In this document: one piece after another, positions 1 to 9,059 of the stretch
How positions within the stretch are numbered: the first letter of the stretch is position 1
How the letters are laid out: each line of letters starts with the position of its first letter
DNA from: Anthracocystis setariae
Lineage: Eukaryota > Basidiomycota > Ustilaginomycetes > Ustilaginales > Ustilaginaceae
Reading direction: 5' to 3'
Length of the DNA stretch: 64,000 nucleotides
Assembly (NCBI GenBank): GCA_928724745.1
Contig: CAKMXJ010000010.1
Coordinates: 372,001 to 436,000, forward strand
Position numbers and translations under genes: made by a program
The notes under the pieces: generated by a model
The model's database searches: none
Seen by the model: only the letters and a program-made list of their open reading frames with translations
What the model was told of the DNA's origin: nothing

Positions 1-465
1 TATCTGCTCCATCTCCGAGGCTTGTAACCATCATGTCACAGAGGCGGGTACCGTCTGTCCTACAGTATCGGTACGGTCCGTTCGAAGGCTGGCGGAATCT
101 CGATTACCGAATTCTCTGGTGTATCCCATGAATGCGCCGTTCTCAGCCGAGCTGCATTCGGCACCTCGATCAGTAGCCTGTATATGGTTTGCATCCTGGG
201 TAACGAGGTCACGCCCAGCATGGCAGCGGCTCATCTATGCCTCCGTGTGAAAAAACCGTGAGAAGTTCATCGTGCCTCTCAGCACAAGGTGGCTCTGTAC
301 GAACTGATTCTCAGTCCATTCTTGACTGGCTCCTGTTGCATAGGTGCTATTAGGTGGGGCTAGGGCTGCACACACGGTGTATTCTCCCTAGACTCAGTCG
401 CAGACATCGCCAAGCATTCTAAAAGAATGGGATGTCGAGCTTCGTCTTCTCCTTCGAAACGAAGG
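1..465. other. intergenic, no gene seen
   Basis: Only short overlapping open frames without recognisable domains are present. The stretch is upstream of the secreted oxidoreductase gene and may hold its promoter. Confidence 0.5.
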
Positions 466-472
466 TATAAAG
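466..472 (+). promoter_or_regulatory. TATA-like box of the FAD oxidoreductase gene
   Basis: TATAAAG lies about 120 bp upstream of the ATG at 592 and is followed by a pyrimidine-rich leader (CTCCCTCG, CCCCTCAG, TTCTTACC), a common arrangement for fungal core promoters. Inferred by position only. Confidence 0.4.
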
Positions 473-591
473 ACCTCAATGTGTCAAATTGCATCTCTCC
501 CTCGCTTCTAACTTCCCAATCTCGACCATCCCCCCGAGGCCTTCTCCCCTCAGCCCTTTCTTACCTTTAAACGGTAGCTACCTTTGCCAAG

Positions 592-2109
592 ATGAGGAAC
601 ACCAAGGCTCTTCCCTTCCTCTCGGCGCTTGTCATCTCCGTGGCGCTTCTTCTCAACTGGACATCGGCGTTTGACCGGCGTGCTTCTAGCTTGAGATTCA
701 TGAGGCGTACCGTAAACCAGACCGAATTGGATGCGTGCCAAGCGATCGCTTCAGCTATGACTACTTCCGGCAGCAAGGTCGTCTATCCTCTCGATCTCTC
801 TTACGCAGGTCTCATCGCTCACTACATGTCCTCTTCCGTTCAGCTCTCGACATGTGTGGCCGTTCCCGCTTCGCCCCAGGATGTCTCGGCTGCCATCAAA
901 ATCATCGGCCAACGACGCATTCGCTTCGCTGTAGAGGCAGCTGGGCATGCTTCCAACCAGGGCTTCTCCTCCACTCCTGGTGTGCACATCAGCATGACCA
1001 ACTTCCAACAGGTCAATCTGGCAGGCGACAAGAGCTATGTCGATGTCGGACCCGCTAACATTTGGGACAATGTGTACTCTGGCATCCTCAACCAGGGTGT
1101 GGCGGTTGTTGGCGGTAGGGTTTCGGGTGTCGGTGTCGGTGGATTCCTTACCGGTGGTGGAGGCTACAGCTGGTTGACCAATCAGTACGGATTGACTGGA
1201 GACACTTTGATCTCAGCTGACATGGTGCTACCGGATGGTACCATCACGACCGCGTCAGCCTCGCAGAACCCGGATCTGTTCTGGGCTATCAGGGGTGGTG
1301 GAAACCAGTTTGGTATCATCACCAACTTCCGTCTCAAGACTGTACCCCAGGGTCAGGTGTACGGTGGTATCCGTACGTACACTCAGGACCAGTTGGAAAA
1401 CGTCGTCAACGCAACACTTGAATTTTCCGACAACAACAAAGATCCCAAAGCCCAGGTGTTGCCGACGTTCAACTACATCCTTGGTCAGCCTGGCTGCATC
1501 CTCCTCGGCTTTTACGACGGACCCACCCCACCCGCCGGCGTCCTTGACGAGTTCAACCCTAACCAAGTTCGTCCCTTCACTGATGGCTGGAAGACCCAAT
1601 CGCTGCTCGATCTCGTTAAGTCTGCTCCTTCGGACGTCCAAGGCGGCCAACGTGGAGCCTTCCACACAGTCTCGCTGCAGAAGTACAGCAAGACGCTTCT
1701 CGACCTCATTCTCAGCGAGCTCAACAATTACGGCTCGCAAGCCGTGCTGCACAGCGGTACCCTCATTTCCTATGATGTAGAGCCCTTCCTTCCCTACTCG
1801 CAGTACGCACAGGACGCAGCCTGGCCTCACAACACCAACGCGCTTCCCCTCAACCTCTACTTTGCCTGGACCAACCCCTTGGAGGATGAGTTTTGGACAA
1901 ATGCGATCAAGGCCAGCGCTGCAAAGATTACTGCTCAAGCCAAGAGCGAGGGACAGAACCTCGACGATCTCTACCTGTATCCCAACTATGCGATCTCAGG
2001 CACACCTAGCTCGGAGTTGTTTGGGCCCAACCTCGCAAGATTGACGCAGTTGAAGCAGCAATACGATCCCCAGGACGTCATGGGCCTGACCACCTACTTC
2101 CCCTTTTAG
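592..2109 (+). CDS. secreted FAD-binding (BBE-like) oxidoreductase
   Basis: A 505-residue protein with an N-terminal secretion signal (hydrophobic stretch about residues 7-25, TSA-F boundary), a PCMH-type FAD-binding domain (about 85-260) and a C-terminal BBE segment ending in a conserved-looking DPQDVMG motif. FAD-domain landmarks are the AAGHAS segment with the likely flavin-linking His119, the glycine-rich GVGVGGFLTGGGG stretch (about 179-192) and the PDLFWAIRGGGNQFGIIT block. Members oxidise alcohols, sugars or alkaloids with O2, usually outside the cell; the substrate here cannot be told. The second flavin-linking cysteine of bicovalent family members is absent, with V177/S178 at that place, so a single covalent link is inferred. 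The start is the first ATG, giving a clean signal peptide. The gene stands alone and converges with the thioesterase gene. Confidence 0.88.
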   Translation: MRNTKALPFLSALVISVALLLNWTSAFDRRASSLRFMRRTVNQTELDACQAIASAMTTSGSKVVYPLDLSYAGLIAHYMSSSVQLSTCVAVPASPQDVSAAIKIIGQRRIRFAVEAAGHASNQGFSSTPGVHISMTNFQQVNLAGDKSYVDVGPANIWDNVYSGILNQGVAVVGGRVSGVGVGGFLTGGGGYSWLTNQYGLTGDTLISADMVLPDGTITTASASQNPDLFWAIRGGGNQFGIITNFRLKTVPQGQVYGGIRTYTQDQLENVVNATLEFSDNNKDPKAQVLPTFNYILGQPGCILLGFYDGPTPPAGVLDEFNPNQVRPFTDGWKTQSLLDLVKSAPSDVQGGQRGAFHTVSLQKYSKTLLDLILSELNNYGSQAVLHSGTLISYDVEPFLPYSQYAQDAAWPHNTNALPLNLYFAWTNPLEDEFWTNAIKASAAKITAQAKSEGQNLDDLYLYPNYAISGTPSSELFGPNLARLTQLKQQYDPQDVMGLTTYFPF

Positions 2110-2752
2110 GCACCTTTCGTAGTCATCTGTTTCAACTTTATGTACTTCTTAGTCCTTTAATTGATGGCGTTACTTACTTAGTCTTGATTCCTGCTCGTGA
2201 GGTGAGAGAGGAGGGTGCCGATCCCTTTTTGAACGTTCGCGATCTTTGACAGCGGTGATCTGCGTTTTTTTTAAGATTCACAGTTGTTTGGTTCCAGAAT
2301 GTACGGGCATTCCTTGTGACCGCGTAATCGAGGAACGAAGCTCCATCGGTGATCCCGAAAGTTGAACTCTGCGCCTCCTGCGCACTTACAAGAACTGTCA
2401 CCCGTTTCATTAATTGTCGACAACCAGATCGCACACACTCTGCCGACCGTGATCACAACGGGGCATACAATATGCTCGTCAAAGCTACTTGCCGTGCATA
2501 AGGTCTTCGGGTGGCTCGTCGACCTCGATCAAATCGGGGCTCTCGCTTTGCCAATTTTGTAGTCGTATCCCGACCGAGCTGCGGTCATGGTACCCGAGCT
2601 GGAGTCACTCTTCAGGGATCTCAGCCGTCCAGAACTGTGAACGAAAAAGCTTATTTCGCAAACGACATCACAATGTACCAGCAATATGATTAGGAAGTCT
2701 GGAAGAATGCTATGACCGTCAACTTGGAAGAGGATTCTTGCTACAAAGCTGA
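2110..2752. other. intergenic between convergent genes
   Basis: This contains the 3' ends of the oxidoreductase and thioesterase genes. No gene or repeat was recognised. Confidence 0.5.
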
Positions 2753-4873
2753 TTAGGACGGATCAGAATAGATCCTCACCAACATCTGTTTCAACTCCAA
2801 CCTGGTTTCCCTCCTATTTACCGCCACGTTCGCAAACTCTTCCAGTGCTGAATCCTTCGGCATCTCGACCTGTCTGAGTAGCTTAGGCTTTGTTCCGTCT
2901 CGCACGGAAGATAAGATGGAGGTCGAGATATCCTTGTCGTCCAATGGGAAGGCCAATGTGAAGAGTGCATCGTTGGTGAGCCTTCTGGTGCCATTGCGTG
3001 ATTCTGCCTCCGCGAGAACGTACACCTCACAGCTTTGGACAAAAGTGCGCACAACAATTGCTGTGAACGTCATGCTTTCTCCTACCGCTACCGCCTGTTC
3101 GAATTCCAACCCGTCCAAACTCACGGTACCCCAGCGTCTGCCGCGTCCAACATGGCGAACGGAAAGCAAGGCAGCCTCTTCCATCCAGTCCATCAACTGA
3201 CCTCCAAAGAGTACACCGACCGAGTTTGTATGTTCTGGAAAGACCAGATGCAGGGTTCTCGCCATGGTTTTGGCCACTTTGATGGGCTTACTGAGCTTGG
3301 AAGAAATCTTTTCCTTAGAGAAATCGTGCGTTGCGTGCGTCTTGATTGGTGTGGAAGTGGTGGACTGGTCGAGGTCTGTATCGCCTTCTCTTTCTTGCGC
3401 CGGTTTGAGGGGGGAGAATATCGACCTCTGTCGCCTGAGAGGAGCTTTCGGTGGAGAATAATGCCCACTGCCCTCGGTTTCCATGTCCAGCCTTGGCCGA
3501 GCTGTAAGCGGGGCACTCGGGGAAGGAAGCGGCACCGACCCGGATTCAGGGATTTTGGTAGCAAACAGTAGAGTATGGGATTCTGACTCTCGTTCTTGCG
3601 TGATCTGTTTTGCAAGCCTCTCGACAATTTTCAGAGGGTGTCGAATGGGAATGTCGCCAGAAAGGTGGATTTCTACCAAGCCTTCTTCGTGATTGACCTT
3701 AACGGCGGGATCGCGCGAGACGTAGGCTTGAACAACAAACTCCAACTCCAGCGCTTCTAGTTGACACTCCTGAGAAGTCTTTGTTTTAGGGAGGGCGGCA
3801 GCATCAGTTCCAACAGGTGAGGAAAGCAGGTCGTCTTGCTCGATCTTGAGCCTGCCTGGAGTCCATGATCCAGATTCGGTTTCAGCGGGGCCCTTCCACT
3901 TGCCTCCAGTCTTGGAGATCTCCTTTACTTCCTCTTTGAGTCGGGTCTTAACTTCCGTTGAAACTCCATCGCGAGCTTTGCCTCGTTGTGCGTTCGCGAT
4001 GCGTTTAGCGCGTCTCCGTCCTGCAAGGATGTGTCGTCTCGCCTCGAGTGGTGTCTTCGGCAGCAATGGTGGCAGTTGCACTTTCGGCGGCTGAGCAGGT
4101 GTACTCCATCCCGTCACGAAGGAGTTGATTTTCGCCCATACCGAGGCTGGTGCGAGACTTTGACGTGAAGCCAGCCTGACTCTCGCCGGCGGTTGGGAGG
4201 AGGTCGAAGCGGAAGCGGAATGACCAGAGATAGCGACGAACGTCAAGTAGGCGTGACTGACATACTCCCTCGTTCCTGTTCGTGGATCCTCTTTCACTAC
4301 TCTGACACCCACCTCCAAACTGCTCCCCCAGGCGCGATTCACCGAGGCCGAAAGATGGACCAAATCGCCTAGGTAGATAGGAGCAAGCAGGAGGACCGAG
4401 TCGACGCTGACGGTGACACAGCTCATCTCGGCATGCTTGCGGGCAGATACTCCGGCAACGACATCGATGAGTTTGAATAGAGCACCAGCGCGGATCTTTG
4501 GGAGGAGATCGGAAGATTGGGCCGAGGCATCGGAATCAACCCGGTTGACCAGACTGGCAGCCGATTGAAGTGAATTGTCGCACATCTCGACTGTGATCGG
4601 ATAGGTAACTTGGACGGTGGACTCGTCCGTGGTCTTGCCTCGTTTGTGGCTCGGGTCGGCGGTGCCGAAGGTGCTGCCGCGCCTGGGACGTAACGCAACG
4701 CTGTCAATTTTTGCACTTTTACTCGTGAGTGAAGAGGTCGGCCTGATGCTTCTGAGGTATACGCTGGTTACGTTGGCTCCTGAGTAGAGCAGCAATAAAG
4801 CGGCGACACCAAAAACACCAGCTGTGTAAAGCTGTGAGCCAGTCGCATCTCTGAAATGGGGTGTCGACGGCAT
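2753..4873 (-). CDS. double-hotdog acyl-CoA thioesterase, membrane-anchored
   Basis: A 706-residue protein with two hotdog-fold modules of the acyl-CoA thioesterase (BACH/ACOT7-like) class. The first spans about residues 90-215, and the second about 537-650, opening with MARTLHLVFPEHTNSVGVLFGG, where the G-G-x-L-M-D-W helix and preceding H-x-N/G pattern are typical. Such enzymes hydrolyse acyl-CoA to free fatty acid and CoA. Between the modules lies a long, charged, low-complexity linker (about 220-530). The N terminus has one hydrophobic segment (about 17-38), suggesting a membrane anchor, possibly mitochondrial or ER. The ATG at 4873 is the first of the frame and gives this anchor. The wide separation of the two hotdogs is unusual compared with the compact tandem of animal ACOT7. 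Confidence 0.8.
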   Translation of the reverse strand: MPSTPHFRDATGSQLYTAGVFGVAALLLLYSGANVTSVYLRSIRPTSSLTSKSAKIDSVALRPRRGSTFGTADPSHKRGKTTDESTVQVTYPITVEMCDNSLQSAASLVNRVDSDASAQSSDLLPKIRAGALFKLIDVVAGVSARKHAEMSCVTVSVDSVLLLAPIYLGDLVHLSASVNRAWGSSLEVGVRVVKEDPRTGTREYVSHAYLTFVAISGHSASASTSSQPPARVRLASRQSLAPASVWAKINSFVTGWSTPAQPPKVQLPPLLPKTPLEARRHILAGRRRAKRIANAQRGKARDGVSTEVKTRLKEEVKEISKTGGKWKGPAETESGSWTPGRLKIEQDDLLSSPVGTDAAALPKTKTSQECQLEALELEFVVQAYVSRDPAVKVNHEEGLVEIHLSGDIPIRHPLKIVERLAKQITQERESESHTLLFATKIPESGSVPLPSPSAPLTARPRLDMETEGSGHYSPPKAPLRRQRSIFSPLKPAQEREGDTDLDQSTTSTPIKTHATHDFSKEKISSKLSKPIKVAKTMARTLHLVFPEHTNSVGVLFGGQLMDWMEEAALLSVRHVGRGRRWGTVSLDGLEFEQAVAVGESMTFTAIVVRTFVQSCEVYVLAEAESRNGTRRLTNDALFTLAFPLDDKDISTSILSSVRDGTKPKLLRQVEMPKDSALEEFANVAVNRRETRLELKQMLVRIYSDPS

Positions 4874-5820
4874 GGTGGTTCGACCGCCGATATCGTGGAT
4901 CTACACGTATCTGTGTATGATGGTATGTGAGCCAGCTAGCTTTGCGCTACAGCGCGCATGGGGTACTCGGATGCTCTGATCAACGCAGAGTGATAGTCAA
5001 GGTGCCGAAGAGAGGTCGAGAAAGACAAGTAGGAGGCAGCAATGCTTCGATGCAGGGTCCTCTGGCTCGACCGCGGCGTCTCGCCAATTTCGGAGTGGAG
5101 ACTAAAGCGAGCCAGAGATTTTGATGCCACGTTACATGTTAATTTGTTAAGTTCGAACGATGTACAGTATACAAGGTGAAAATAAAGTGGCCGGTCGCCA
5201 AACGTTGCGTTCCAGTGGCTTGTGCTCAACTCCGCTAATCAGTGTGCAGCGAGCTGTGTGTAGCTTGCGGAGAGCACACACTGACTACAAAGGACCAAAA
5301 AAGTGCTTATCTAGAAATGAAATCCCGCGTAACATTGTGCTCCTCTGGTCTGAGTCGGGCCGACTCTGTGCCACATCCTCTTGCTCTCACCTTGACTCAC
5401 GTCTCTATTCCTCCTTGTCCAATGTTTGGATTCGGAACATCTCTTGGATCACTTGACAACATTTTACAGGCTGAAGTTCCCAATCAAAATACAGCTATGT
5501 AGGATGCTATCTTTTCCCCGGCCATCCGACACGTGAGTTGTGCGTGCCTGATTCAATCAACCGTTGCTGATAACCAACGCTTCCGACTTGTGATTAGCCG
5601 TGCCCATCCTGCTCTCCATATCTTGTCCCGGAGCGGAAGCTTCCTCCCGGCTGCTTTATCGTAAGAGGACACCCATCTCTCTCAGGTGCAACCTTATGTG
5701 ATCACCCCCACGACCTATTGTCAGCTGGTGTCAGGAACCGCATAAGAGGGCATCCAGCTTTCTCTTCAACTACAGCGTCCCACCACTTCGACGCGAGCTT
5801 CAGCTCTCTATCTCATCACC
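4874..5820. other. intergenic, divergent promoter region
   Basis: This lies between the divergently transcribed thioesterase and permease genes, with pyrimidine-rich sequence just before the permease ATG. No gene was recognised in it. Confidence 0.5.
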
Positions 5821-7482
5821 ATGGCCACCAAACCCAAACCGATGACCGAGGTCCACTCAATCGTTTCAGCCGGTGCCGGCGCTGACGCCCGTCTCGCCTC
5901 CATGGGCTATGAGGCCGAGCTCAAGCGTAGCCTCAGCATGTTTACCATCCTTGGTCTCTCCTTCTCGATCATTGCCGCGCCCTTCGGACTCTCTACTGCC
6001 TTCTATATCGCTCTGACCTGCGGTGGTCCCGTGACCATCCTCTACGGCTGGCTCTTTGTCTCTCTTATCTCGCTCTGCATGGCTGCCTCGCTAGCTGAGC
6101 TCTGCTCCATGTACCCTACCTCGGGCGGAGTGTACGTTTGGGCGGCGTTTGTTGCAACCAAGAAGTGGGCTCCACTTACAAGCTGGATCGTAGGATGGGT
6201 GAGTTTGGTGGCCAATTGGACCCTGTGCCTGTCGATCAACTTCGGAGGCGCACAGTTGATCATGGCAGCCATCTCGCAATTCAGAGGCAATGAGTGGGCA
6301 CCCACAGCATGGCAGACGATCCTCTGCTTCTGGGCGTGTATGCTGATCGCGGCTGTCGTCAACGCCTACGGAGTAAAATACAACTATCTCGACAGGCTCA
6401 ACACGCTAAGCTTCTACTGGACCGCAGCAGGTACGGTGATCATCGGCATCACGGTTCTGGTGATGGCCAAGGATGGCAGGAAGAGCGCCGAGTTCGTGTT
6501 CAGCGGCTGGGAGAACACCAGTGGATGGCCGGATGGCTGGGCGTTCTTTGTTGGATTACTCTCAGCGGCGTATACACAAACAGGGTATGGCACGGTTGCC
6601 GCTTTATGCGAGGAAGTGGCGGAGCCAGAGAAGCAGGTACCCAAAGCCATTTTCTGGTCTGTCGTTGCAGCTAGTATCACTGGCTTTGTCTACCTAATCC
6701 CGATCCTTTTCATCCTTACGCCCGATGCAGCAACGCTGCTCTCTGCTGCGGCTGGTCAGCCCATCCCTGTGCTTTTCTCGCTTGCCACCGGATCCGCAGG
6801 TGGCGGGTTTGGATTGCTCTTTATCATCCTTGGTGTCTTTGCCTTTGCCGGAATTGGATCCCTCACGGTCGCCCTGCGTTGCACCTGGGCGTTTGCTCGC
6901 GACGGTGCCATCCCCGGCTCCAAGTACTGGGCCAAGGTCAACAAGTCCTTGGACCTTCCGCTCAATTCGCTCTACCTCTCCACCGTCGTCATTTCCCTGC
7001 TCGGCCTGATCTACCTCGGCAATACTGCCGCCTTTTCCGCGTTCACTGGTGTTGCTACCATCTGCCTTTCCATTTCGTACGGGATCCCCATCGCCATCGC
7101 CATGTTCCGCCGTCGCGTCATGCTCAAAGGCGCACCTTGGACGTTGGGCAAGTTCGGTTACGTGATCAACATGATCACGTTCCTATGGATCTTGCTAGCC
7201 ACGGTTCTCTTCTGCATGCCGACAACAAAGGAAGTGGAGGCGTCAACGATGAACTATGCATCGGTGGTGTTTGCCTTCTTCTTTGTGCTGAGTGCAGCTT
7301 GGTGGTTCGTTTGGGGAAACAAGCATTATGTGGGCCCACTCGGCGCGGCACCAGAGGACGCGGTCGAAGAGATCCGTCATCACAAAGTGGGTCATTCCGC
7401 TGACATGAAGCCGGTTGTAGAGTTCGGTAGCCATGGCTCAGAGGAGAAGGAGAAGGAATCGGTACGGGCGGCGAACATATGA
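5821..7482 (+). CDS. APC-superfamily permease (GABA/choline-type amino acid transporter)
   Basis: A 553-residue integral membrane protein with about 12 hydrophobic segments and short charged tails. The opening motif (LASMGYEAELKRSLSMFTIL followed by GLSFSIIAAPFGLSTAF) is characteristic of the fungal amino acid/choline transporter (ACT, 2.A.3.4) branch that includes Uga4- and Hnm1-like permeases. The AELCSMYPTSGGVYVWAA block in the first third and the CEEVAEPEKQVPKAI segment in the middle are further family signatures. It is expected to import amino acids, GABA, choline or polyamines by proton symport at the plasma or vacuolar membrane; the substrate cannot be assigned. The start is the first ATG, in a CACCATGG context. 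The gene converges on the EMC5 gene. Confidence 0.88.
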   Translation: MATKPKPMTEVHSIVSAGAGADARLASMGYEAELKRSLSMFTILGLSFSIIAAPFGLSTAFYIALTCGGPVTILYGWLFVSLISLCMAASLAELCSMYPTSGGVYVWAAFVATKKWAPLTSWIVGWVSLVANWTLCLSINFGGAQLIMAAISQFRGNEWAPTAWQTILCFWACMLIAAVVNAYGVKYNYLDRLNTLSFYWTAAGTVIIGITVLVMAKDGRKSAEFVFSGWENTSGWPDGWAFFVGLLSAAYTQTGYGTVAALCEEVAEPEKQVPKAIFWSVVAASITGFVYLIPILFILTPDAATLLSAAAGQPIPVLFSLATGSAGGGFGLLFIILGVFAFAGIGSLTVALRCTWAFARDGAIPGSKYWAKVNKSLDLPLNSLYLSTVVISLLGLIYLGNTAAFSAFTGVATICLSISYGIPIAIAMFRRRVMLKGAPWTLGKFGYVINMITFLWILLATVLFCMPTTKEVEASTMNYASVVFAFFFVLSAAWWFVWGNKHYVGPLGAAPEDAVEEIRHHKVGHSADMKPVVEFGSHGSEEKEKESVRAANI

Positions 7483-7604
7483 TGCGTCTTGTTCGGTCAT
7501 TTTATGCTGGATTGTATAGCGCCTTGCATCGGAATAAGCTGGTTCAGTATCCATGTGATTGTGAGCTGAGAGCTGTATGACAAACGATCGTGCAAAGAGC
7601 GGCT

Positions 7605-8376
7605 TTACTCGCTAGAGAATAGGATTTGTCCACGATGTGAGATGGTCCCGAAGCTGGAGCGAGAGTCCACTTCGTCTACAGATCTGTTCATACGGAAGAT
7701 CCATCGGAGAGTGTGTTGCGATCAGCGGTCGATCTAGAAAGCTGCTGGAATGGAAGAGCACAGTGCTCGGTGCTTACTTTGTGCGCATTTCGCTTGCCCA
7801 GGTGACATTCTTGAGAGGTGCAGCTGTGAGTGCGATGCCGAGAGAGATGACTACGAACGAAACAAGGGTCTCGAGTGTGATCTGTTCGACATGTTATACG
7901 AGATGATCAGTAAGAACAGGAGATTTCGCTCAGTAGCAGAGAGGGTAAAAGCGGGACGGGTGAAAGGACTTACATCAATTGGCATGGACTTAGCTTCCGC
8001 ACCAACGAGGCCAAGTGATTTTCGCAATGAAAGATCTAAGGACAAGAATGGGACACAGGGATAGAGGTGGATATGTCAGCAAAGGTTCAAGCCCCAGGAG
8101 CATGACTCTGTAAAGGCGTTTGCGGCAGGCTGTGCCGGCGAGGCTGGCTGACTATATACGTACGCTCGTATGTAGAGTATGCGGCGTGAAAGAATACGAC
8201 TGTAGACGGAGGCGATAATCATGAAGAAGGTCGTGTCAGCTCCCTCGATTCTGGATGATTTCTCTGAGAGAATGAGATCGCTGCGGCCGTTGATGATACA
8301 GCGCCAACAGGGTAGGCATTACGGATAGATATGTACGTATTCCTACTGTCAAAAGCAATCGCCCCGTGAAAGTCAT
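7605..8376 (-). CDS. EMC5: ER membrane protein complex subunit 5 (EMC5/MMGT-like), five exons
   Basis: This gene has no long ORF and was found by assembling small exons on the minus strand: 8337-8376, 8164-8199, 7974-8035, 7778-7881 and 7605-7683. Introns of 137, 128, 92 and 94 bp begin GTACAT, GTACGT, GTAAGT and GTAAGC and end in AG. Phases agree throughout, giving 321 nt, or 106 residues plus stop. The protein has two hydrophobic helices. Blocks aligning with EMC5/MMGT1 are FFHAAYSTYEH, SMPIDITLETLVSF, VTWASEMRTK and SFGTISHRGQILF (family pattern HAAFS, LPIDI, the SEL/EM segment and HRGR-LF). EMC5 is part of the conserved complex that inserts tail-anchored and multipass proteins into the ER membrane. 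The first exon (13 codons) is the least certain part. The gene is divergent from the photolyase gene. Confidence 0.82.
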
Positions 8377-9059
8377 CCTGTCTTCTTTTCGGCGGACGAG
8401 TTGTGCGACTCGTTGCGTATCGAGATGGATATGACCTCTTGATTGCGTGAACTGTGTGTCTTAGTGACGTGGAAGGACCTGACGTCGACGGAGTATGTCG
8501 AGAGGCAAATGAAGTAACGCCTATGGCTCGACTCCAACAAGTGTTGGTCCCAGCGCAGAAAACGCGAGCTTTCACAGCTTCTGAATCGGGATCCAATCTC
8601 CAAGTTTACTGAATTTGGCTTCCGATGAGCCCGATGGCATATCTTGACACAAGAAAGCTGTCAACCGAGGAAACATACAACAGTGTATTTCGGAGACGTC
8701 CAGATCGACGGTGTGCATAGCTTCACGTAATCATTGCTCCACTTCATCACCGGGCATGTGTTTGGTTGCAATCTCAGAGGCATATCCGACCACGCCCTAA
8801 TCATGTTCGTTCATGCACTTCGACTCGCTTTGACAGCCCCGGCTGAGAAGAATCCGAGGAGAAATACTCCACTTTTGTTACAATTCCTGATGATGCCTTA
8901 ACTAGATCCTCAATGCCCTCTTGTCCGACAAATTGGATATATAGCTGAAGGGAGAGCTCTTCTCCTTTTCCATTAGAAGCAAAAGAACTCGATCGCTACA
9001 TACAAGATCTCCCTCCTTCAAAAGGCAGCACAGAGCCGCACAGGAAGAGAAAAGCCAGG
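8377..9059. promoter_or_regulatory. divergent promoter region EMC5 / photolyase
   Basis: About 680 bp separates the two divergent starts. A TATATAG element lies at about 8938-8944, some 115 bp upstream of the photolyase ATG. No gene was recognised. Confidence 0.4.
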
